Part shown: one piece after another, positions 57,883 through 64,000 of the stretch
Position numbering within the stretch: position 1 is the first letter of the stretch
How the letters are laid out: every line of letters begins with the position of its first letter
DNA from: Talinum fruticosum
Lineage: Eukaryota; Streptophyta; Magnoliopsida; Caryophyllales; Talinaceae
Assembly (NCBI GenBank): GCA_021018815.1
Contig: JAITYX010000053.1
Location: 4,102,001 to 4,166,000 of the forward strand
Length of the DNA: 64,000 nt
Direction: 5' to 3'
The notes under the pieces: generated by a model
Told to the model about the DNA's origin: nothing
Seen by the model: only the letters and a program-made list of their open reading frames with translations
The model's database searches: none
Program-made: the position numbers and the translations under genes

Positions 57883-58237
57883 TCATCCTTCTATATTTCT
57901 CTTTACAACATTCAAACTTTCTTCATCAACTTCTCTAATTCTCTTAATAGTCTCTAGCTTCTCTTTCTCTGCAGTCAATGCCTCGTTTTTCAGTATCAAT
58001 TCAAGTACCATTAACTTCACCCTTTCACATAAAGATTCGTCCACCCACCTCAAGTATCCACGATCTCCAAAGTGTGCCACACCTTGAGCACCTTGCAAAC
58101 CTCCTACTAGGATTCTTCGTCGTCATGCTTGTGTAAATTTCACATCTTTTGCCACAACTACATGAGCTTTCAACATATGAGAAACAAGGGCAACTCCCGC
58201 ACGCTCTGCTGGGGCTACGACCGTCGGATTGAGACAT
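57883..58237 (-). pseudogene. GRF-type zinc-finger protein, frameshifted
   Basis: Read from 58237 downward: MSQSDGRSPSRACGSCP, then CSCGKRCEIYTSMTTKNPSR and RFARC, then after a frameshift near 58060 GYLRWVDESLCERVKLMVLE and a coiled-coil-like tail ILKNEALTAEKEKLETIKRI. The C-x-C, T-S-x-T-x-x-N-P-x-R-R-F and W-x-D pattern is the GRF zinc finger, a small nucleic-acid-binding domain. The protein of about 120 residues is like many small plant GRF proteins encoded next to MULE transposases. It runs convergently to the MULE gene, 0.65 kb away. It may be the second gene of the MULE or a separate remnant; no TIR was found to decide. Confidence 0.7.
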
Positions 58238-58249
58238 GATTCTAACTAT

Positions 58250-58731
58250 TTGCCTTCAATTCCGCTTCGATTTCGTTACACAAAAACCCTCATTCCTCTC
58301 CTGATGCACCCAATTTTACTCAATTTCATTTTCTGGGGTTTTCTTTCTCAAACCCTAACTTTTCAATTTGGGAGTGGAAGTTGCAAATCAAGCAATTAAT
58401 TAGAGGGAATTCGTTGTAATATATTTAAAGCTCTTAATAGTTCACAAAAAAGTTAAATAAGTGAGAGAAGGGAACACATGAGGCTACAAGGAAAGATGGG
58501 TCCGGGTTGGCATGTGAATGATTTGTGGAGCACAAATTTTGGACTCGATTTAGCCCGACTTCAAATGGACGACCCCTTTTCAATTTTCAGCTTTTCGTAT
58601 TATTTTTCAAATTTTGTCCACACTTCCTACAAAAACAAAACAAATTAAATTAAAATCCCTAATTTAACAATTATTATGAACAAAATAAGATGTAAAATGG
58701 TATTAAAAATATCATATGTTTGGGCTCAACA
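58250..58731 (-). repeat. LTR end of a minus-strand Athila-type element
   Basis: On the minus strand the sequence starts tgttgagcccaaac at 58731, right after a polypurine-like ggtgaaggggtattt (58746-58732). This is the arrangement of an LTR start next to the PPT. The stretch includes gaagtcgggctaaatcgagt, as often seen in Athila-type LTRs. Its far end is not defined; it may be cut off near the GRF ORF. Confidence 0.55.
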
Positions 58732-59013
58732 AATACCCCTTCACCTACATTGTGCTCATCCTCGAGTTAAATAGAACTAGTAAAAGAAAATAAGAAAATC
58801 CTAACTCACTTTCATAGGAATCACAGTTGCATCTAACATATTCAACCAACTGTTTAAACCCCTTTGTAACCCTAGTGGACGAGTAAGGCCTCGTGAGTAT
58901 TTATACCAAATATACCCACAAAATCTGGGAAGAACAGAAACGAAGATGGAAAAAGAAAACAAAAACTAAAAAGATTCTTTTTTTTTTTACAAAAATTATA
59001 TACAATGGGGAGA

Positions 59014-59061
<48 letters not shown>

Positions 59062-60240
59062 TGGTGAACATCTCACATTTGGTTCCGAGTTATCAACTTG
59101 TATCTAGGTGTATTATACATGTCAAATTTCTCATCCTCTTTCGACAACAACCATACATCAATATTTCCACCTCTTTATTACATTAAGAATCGTGAATCCG
59201 ACCTCGTGTGTTATGTGCAAGTGTATCATTCCTCCCTTACTTTAGGCTTACACAACTCACTCAAGCCACTTGACTAGTACTTGATTTTCACTTTATTTGA
59301 GAAGCACGTCTTGCCCAATAGTAACTATTACTTCAAAGAGTAGCACCCAATGGCGCATGCCTTAAATGGTTCTTGTCATTCCCAACTTTACTGTCTTTTT
59401 GTTTTTCTTTTCTTTTCTCTTTTTTCTTTTTTTTTTTCTTTGAATGCAAAATAGAACATGAAGTTTATTTTTGTACAAAAGACAAGTGGATGAATAAGTC
59501 AACGACAGACTTCGGACCTAAGAGCAAATGACTTTTATAAAAGTAGGTGTAGACTTACAAGTTCTCATGGCATGGCAGATTGGAAAAATTAATGTTAGAA
59601 TTGTCATCATTTATATTTTCCTTTTTACAACTTTTCTTTTTTAGGTAAACGGGTCACCCGTTGGACCCCTATCTCGGGGAAAGCCCAACGAGCTTAACGA
59701 GCCAGGGATAGGGGAGTGTCAAACCCATTAACCTCCACCACACAATATCCTCACAAATGAGGAATATTGCTCCCACCCGATTTGAACCTGAGTGGGTTGG
59801 GTGGAGGATAGAGCTAGTGGCCATCATGCCACTAGCCTCCTCGACTTCCTTTTTACAACTTAATAACTATGTCATAATGGTTCAAAAATCAATTAGAATA
59901 TATACAATACCTCCCAATATAAAAGAAAATCTTTTTGGATTTTTTTTTCAAAAGAAAGATTTCCCCACCCTACACCTAAACTTCACAATGTTCTCATTAG
60001 AAGTGGGAAAAATCTCAAAGAAAAACAAAACTAAAAAACACAAATATTTACAAAATAAAAAGAAGATTCAAAACAAATAAGGAAAATGACATCACTCAAT
60101 TATATAAAAAAATGAGAAAGTAAAGCATCAAATATATACAAAAAGAAAGTAAAATAAAGAAGTGGGGAACAAATTTCCATCAAACCAGGTCGAGTGCTAG
60201 ATGCACCCGAGCTATCCCCTCAACACATTACTATCGCGGA
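58732..60240 (-). other. 3' region of the minus-strand Athila-type element
   Basis: It is non-coding and AT-rich, with a TA microsatellite (59017-59059) and a conserved-looking block at 59640-59850 (cccaacgagcttaacgagcc, tttgaacctgagtgggtt). Its place between integrase and PPT parallels the 3' region of the element at 36700-48148. Confidence 0.6.
59017..59059. repeat. (TA)n microsatellite
   Basis: About 21 uninterrupted TA units. Confidence 0.95.
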
Positions 60241-61205
60241 GTATCACACTCCACCTCTTTTGTGCTTGGTAGTTCCAAAACTGTTTAGTCTCCGGCCATT
60301 TGCTTTGAACTTAGCTCCACTTTCAGGATCTTGTATTTCGATTGCACCATAGGGAAAAATCGAGTAATAATAAATGGACCCGTCCAATGGGACCTTAATT
60401 TCCTCGGAAAAGATGGAGCCTAGGGTCATATAAGAGCACTTTCATGCCCGAAGTAAACTCTTTCTTAAGAATGTGTTTGTCATAATATAACTTGGTTCTC
60501 TCCTTAGAAGATCTAGCAGTCTCATTTGCCTAAGTCCTAATCTCTTTTAACTTACTTAGTTGCAATTTCCTCTCTTCACCGGCCTCACTCAAGTCATAAT
60601 CAAGAATTTTGATGGGCTACCAAGCTTTATGTTCAATCTCAACAGGGAAATGACATGAGTTACCATGGACAACCCTATAAGGTGTCATGCCTAAAGGGGT
60701 TTTAAAACCATCCTATATGCCCGTAAGGCATCTACAAGTTTGTCGGACCAATCCTTTCAATTTTTATTCATAGTCTTTTCAAGTATTCACTTATTCTCGC
60801 CTATTGGACACCTTTACCTGGCGGTTAGTTTGGGAACGATAAGAGGTTGCAAGTCTTTGGACAACATAATACCGTCTCAATAAGACATCAAAAGACCTAT
60901 TATCAAAGTGGGTACCCTGGTCACTAATGATAGCTCTGGGCATACCAATTTTAGCAAAGATGTTCTCCCTAAGGAATTTCACAATCACTTTAGCCTCATT
61001 GGTCCTAGTAGGGATTGCCTCTACCAACTTAGAAGCATAATCTATCGCCAAGCAAAATAAACTTATTCCCAAAAGAATATGGAAACTGTCCCATAAAATC
61101 TATACCCAAACATAAAAAAACTTCCACTACAATAATAGGGTTAAGTGGCATCATATCTCTCTTGGTAATCCTACCCAACTGTTGGCACCTAGGACAACAT
61201 TGATC
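60241..61205 (-). pseudogene. Athila-type integrase, partial
   Basis: From about 61205 downward in several frames: CCPRCQQLGRITKRDMM (zinc-binding region), then LGIDFMGQFPYSFGN, LAIDYASKLVEAIPTRTNEA, PRAIISDQGTHFDNRSFDVL (61070-60880), then MTPYRVVHGNSCHFPVEIEH (about 60690), DYDLSEAGEERKLQLSKLKE and [20 protein letters not shown] to about 60410. It is the integrase of a second Athila-type element, clearly different from the copy at 40556-41730. RT and everything upstream are missing: the sequence stops at about 61205, where a plus-strand element begins. Many stops. Confidence 0.9.
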
Positions 61206-61270
61206 TTAGGCTTGTGTGAGACCTAGCTCCTCGAGACCGACAACCGTACTCTCTATAGTACACAACAAAA

Positions 61271-61287
61271 TGGCGCCATAGCCGGGA
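61271..61287 (+). other. Primer binding site of the plus-strand Athila-type element
   Basis: Tggcgccatagccggga, a variant of the tRNA-Asp-type site, lies 3 nt after the LTR end acaaca. Confidence 0.8.
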
Positions 61288-61420
61288 GCTAGCGCCACTC
61301 CCTAGTTTAAGCAACTTGACACTTTTGAATTGATTTTTTTATTTTTCTTTATTTTTCTTCTTCCTTTTTGCTTTTATCTTTGCTTGAGCCTACTTACGCT
61401 TGGTATAGTTTCTTGAGTAT

Positions 61421-62970
61421 ATGCTTAGGAGGAATCATAGAGGTGAAGAATTAGCACCTCTTGATCCCGAAATTGAAGCAACCGTTAGGCGCATAAGTGG
61501 TGCAGCTCGTAGGCGAAAAAGAAGCAAAAGATGGCTGGAAATCCACCTCCACCTTGTACCCTTCAATCCTACTCAGCTCCTACCACGGGTACGGAAGGCT
61601 CCGCTCTTGTGGTGCCCGATCTACCGGAGGCAACCAACTTTGATTTCAAGCCCGGTTTCATAAACATCATTAAGCGTGAATCGCTTAGAGGGTCACTTGT
61701 AGAAAACCCCATCAAGCACATCAATTCATTTCTTGAGCGGTGTGGCATGATCAAGATGGCGAGAGTAAATGACAAGTACATCATATTGAAGTTCTTTCCA
61801 TTTTCCCTCACCGATAAGGCAAAGAACTGGCTCGAAAATTGTGCTCCCAACTCTTTCCGCAGCTGGGATGAGTTGAACCTTTCCTTCCTCAATCGATTCT
61901 TTCCACCAGTGCAAGGCATCCAAGTTGAGACTTAACATCATTCAGCTCAAGCAACATCCTGGGAAGTCTCTGTTTGAAGCATGGGAGCGATTTAAAGGGA
62001 TGCAGCAAGAGTGCCTTCATCATGATATTCAGCCATGGATGCTCATTCAAATTTTTTATGAGGGGCTTTCGGATTTAGTGCATTTATCTCGTGGACAACG
62101 CTTCGGGGGCACCTTTATGAAGAAGACAACAGAGAAAGCTAATGCTCTGTTAGAGGAGATGGCTTCCAATGCCTACAATTGGGGCCTTGGAAGAGATTAT
62201 CGAGAACGAGTAAGGCATAATGTGGATGTAGTACCTCTTGTGGCCAACAAGGTAGAAGCTCGTCACATTGCAAATGGAGAAATTTGTGGCAAACCCTTCG
62301 TTGGCAGTTCCTCTTCTTCCACCACTCAAGAGACGGGATACTCTTGTGAAGTATGTAGAGGCCCTCGTCCCCATTTGGAGTGTCATCCTAGCCTCTCTAC
62401 ATTCAAGCAAGCTAATGCTCTCCACAACTTCCCTCCTAAGTCACCACCACGTAACAACCACTACTCTCAAACCTATAACCCCGGTTGGAAAAATCATCCC
62501 AATTTCTCCTACCGAAACAACACTTTATCCCAACCAAAATCCATCTCAACCACCCGGTTTGCATCCACCATCACAAAACTAGCCTCCCATTCCATACAAT
62601 CCTCCTCTATCACCTCCATAAAAATCTAACCTTGAAACTCTCATGGAAGGTTTCATCCAAGCCCAAACAAAGACCAATAAGCAATTGTTTACTTATCAAA
62701 AGACGCTAGAGACCCAAATTGCACATATTGCTCAACAGGTCAACCACCTTACCCAATCTCAAGGGAAGTTGCCGGCACAACCCCAACCTAATCCTAAGGC
62801 GAACATCAATGCCATAATCTTGAGGAAAAAGAAGGAGTTAGAGGGCCCTAAGGTGAATGAGAAAGGGAAGCAGAAGGTGAGTGAAGATATGACTCGATGT
62901 TGAGAAGGAGAATGCTATTGAGAGTGATGGTCTTACAAATGAGGTTGCTAAGGAGAGTGAGAGTGAGGCA
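61421..62970 (+). pseudogene. Athila-type gag
   Basis: It starts MLRRNHRGEELAPLDPEIEA (61421), as usual for Athila. After a frameshift near 61530 it reads MAGNPPPPCTLQSYSAPTTG, then the gag domain: INIIKRESLRGSLVENPIKH, ILKFFPFSLTDKAKNWLENC and LNLSFLNRFFPPVQ. A second frameshift near 61925 leads to NIIQLKQHPGKSLFEAWERF and PWMLIQIFYEGLSDLVHLSR. A Cys/His region CEVCRGPRPHLECHPS (about 62344) replaces the zinc knuckle, with His and Cys in usual order. Later parts (62643-62900) read LETQIAHIAQQVNHLTQSQG and LPAQPQPNPKANINAIILRK, before the protease. Confidence 0.9.
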
Positions 62971-63890
62971 TCTTTGAATCAATGTTCATCCATGCCACCA
63001 CCTAAGCCTTACAAGCCTGCCATCCCATTTCCACAACAGCTTGTGAAGGCTAAGGAGGAGAAGAAATTTTCTCGGGTTCATGGAGATGTTGAAGAAGCCG
63101 TATATCAACATTCCTTTTTAGAAGTTATCACCAATATGCCTTCTTATTCCAAGTTTCTAAAGGAGATGCTTTCCAACAAAGGGAAATTGTTAGAGAATGC
63201 CACCATATCTCTCACAAAGGAGTATAGCGCCATTATCAAAAATAAACTACTCCCGAAGCTTTCGATTCGGGTAGTTTTTCCATACCATGCTCGTGGAAGA
63301 TATAACCATTAGTAGGGCCTTATGTGATCTTGGAGCAAGTGTTAGCCTTATGCCCTCTATTTGCAAACGGCTTCAAATGGGAGAGTTGAAGCCAATCGCC
63401 ATCTCTCTTCAATTGGCGGATCGATCCGTCAAGTTCCCCATTGGAATTCTAGAAGATGTGCCACTCCAAGTCGGGAAATTCTTTATCCTATGTGATTTTT
63501 GGTAATGGAAATGGCTAAGGATGCACAAATTCCTATCATTTTTAGAAGGCCTTTCCTTGCCACCGCCGGGCCATGATAGATGTGAAGAATGGCAAGCTGT
63601 CACTACATGTTAGAGAAGAGAAGGTAGAGTTTAATCTAACCAAGTCCATGTCCACCCCAGCTCTTGAAGACACATGCTATAGGGTGGATGTGTTGGAGCC
63701 AATTTTTCATGATGAGTGGCTACTACATGGGTTTGTGAGGGACCCTTTAGAGAAATGCTTGATTGGTGATGGCTCTAAGAGCCAATTTAAGGAGGCAACA
63801 ATAAGGCTTAAGGCTCAAGCACTACATCCAAGGAGAGCCTATTCCGGGGCGGTTTCAAGCACTTTCCTCTCCATTTTCGATAGCTAAAGA
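62971..63890 (+). pseudogene. Athila-type protease
   Basis: Pieces in order: PPKPYKPAIPFPQQLVKAKE, HSFLEVITNMPSYSKFLKEM (62974-63160), CTIxxxL-like spacer, then after a frameshift ALCDLGASVSLMPSICKRLQ (catalytic Asp in DLGAS, about 63324), MGELKPIAISLQLADRSVKF and PIGILEDVPLQVGKFFILCD. The second motif IIFRRPFLATA (about 63535; usually ILGRPFLAT, the Gly being Arg here) and DVKNGKLSLHVREEKVEFNL follow. Then a poorly conserved tail ends in a stop at about 63885 without any RT. Confidence 0.9.
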
Positions 63891-64000
63891 GTTTTGGTCA
63901 AGCTTGGGACCTTAAACAAGCGCTTCTTGGGAGACAACCCAAGTTTTCTAGCTTTCTAGATTAGGTAGTTTTTTTAATTTTGAAAAAAAAGAGATAGATG
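63891..64000 (+). other. Post-polyprotein region of the Athila-type element
   Basis: Non-coding. It contains the ttgggagacaacccaag motif (about 63928-63944), comparable to ttgggaggcaaccc behind the integrase of the nested Athila element. It runs off the right edge. Confidence 0.7.

Larger units (their letters stand above)
61215..64000 (+). mobile_element. Athila-type gag-protease element, partial
   Basis: It starts with a short LTR end (about 61215-61267, ending acacaaca), followed by a PBS. Gag starts at 61421 and protease ends at about 63890. Immediately after comes ttaaacaagcgcttcttggg (about 63914-63933), a motif normally found behind the integrase of Athila elements. RT, RNase H and integrase are therefore absent. 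The rest of the element is beyond the right edge. Confidence 0.8.

Overview
The window looks like nuclear DNA of a flowering plant: one intronless DYW-class PPR gene sits among nested plant-type transposable elements (CACTA, Tourist-like MITEs, hAT, MULE, SIRE-type copia, and Tat- and Athila-type gypsy), with AT-rich spacers and microsatellites. I cannot assign a species. No bacterial genes, CRISPR array, rRNA or tRNA gene was seen.

Layout: 1-1300 is the decayed C-terminal half of a CACTA TNP2 transposase (minus strand, running off the left edge). 1957-5335 is probably a degenerate solo LTR. 5980-9831 is a non-autonomous CACTA element (matching TIRs, TTT target duplication) carrying a fragment related to an antisense ORF of the Tat element further right. 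9901-10676 is a Tourist-like MITE. 11179-19474 is a Tat-like gypsy element (CAAAG target duplication) with gag and protease but no reverse transcriptase or integrase; its 3' half holds several tandem repeats, among them a 122-bp array, and an antisense ORF.

20917-24119 is the only clear host gene, a MEF7-like DYW PPR RNA-editing factor. It is interrupted by a 1-nt deletion in an A-run. 25785-27107 holds a second Tourist-like MITE, a PIF/Harbinger transposase scrap and a 635-bp hAT element with a perfect 8-bp target duplication.

28585-50873 is a SIRE-type copia element (TTGTG target duplication) whose extra post-pol ORF was split by an Athila-type gypsy element in opposite orientation (36700-48148, CAACC target duplication). 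52984-57240 is a MULE transposase gene hit by a reversed solo LTR of the same SIRE family (54667-56250, GTGAA target duplication). A GRF zinc-finger ORF faces it convergently at 57883-58237. 58250-61205 is a minus-strand Athila remnant (LTR end, 3' region, integrase). It abuts a plus-strand Athila-type gag-protease element (61215 to the right edge) that appears to lack RT, RNase H and integrase.

Almost every transposon ORF contains stops or frameshifts, so autonomous activity is unlikely. The nesting gives relative ages: SIRE before the inserted Athila, and MULE before the SIRE solo LTR.
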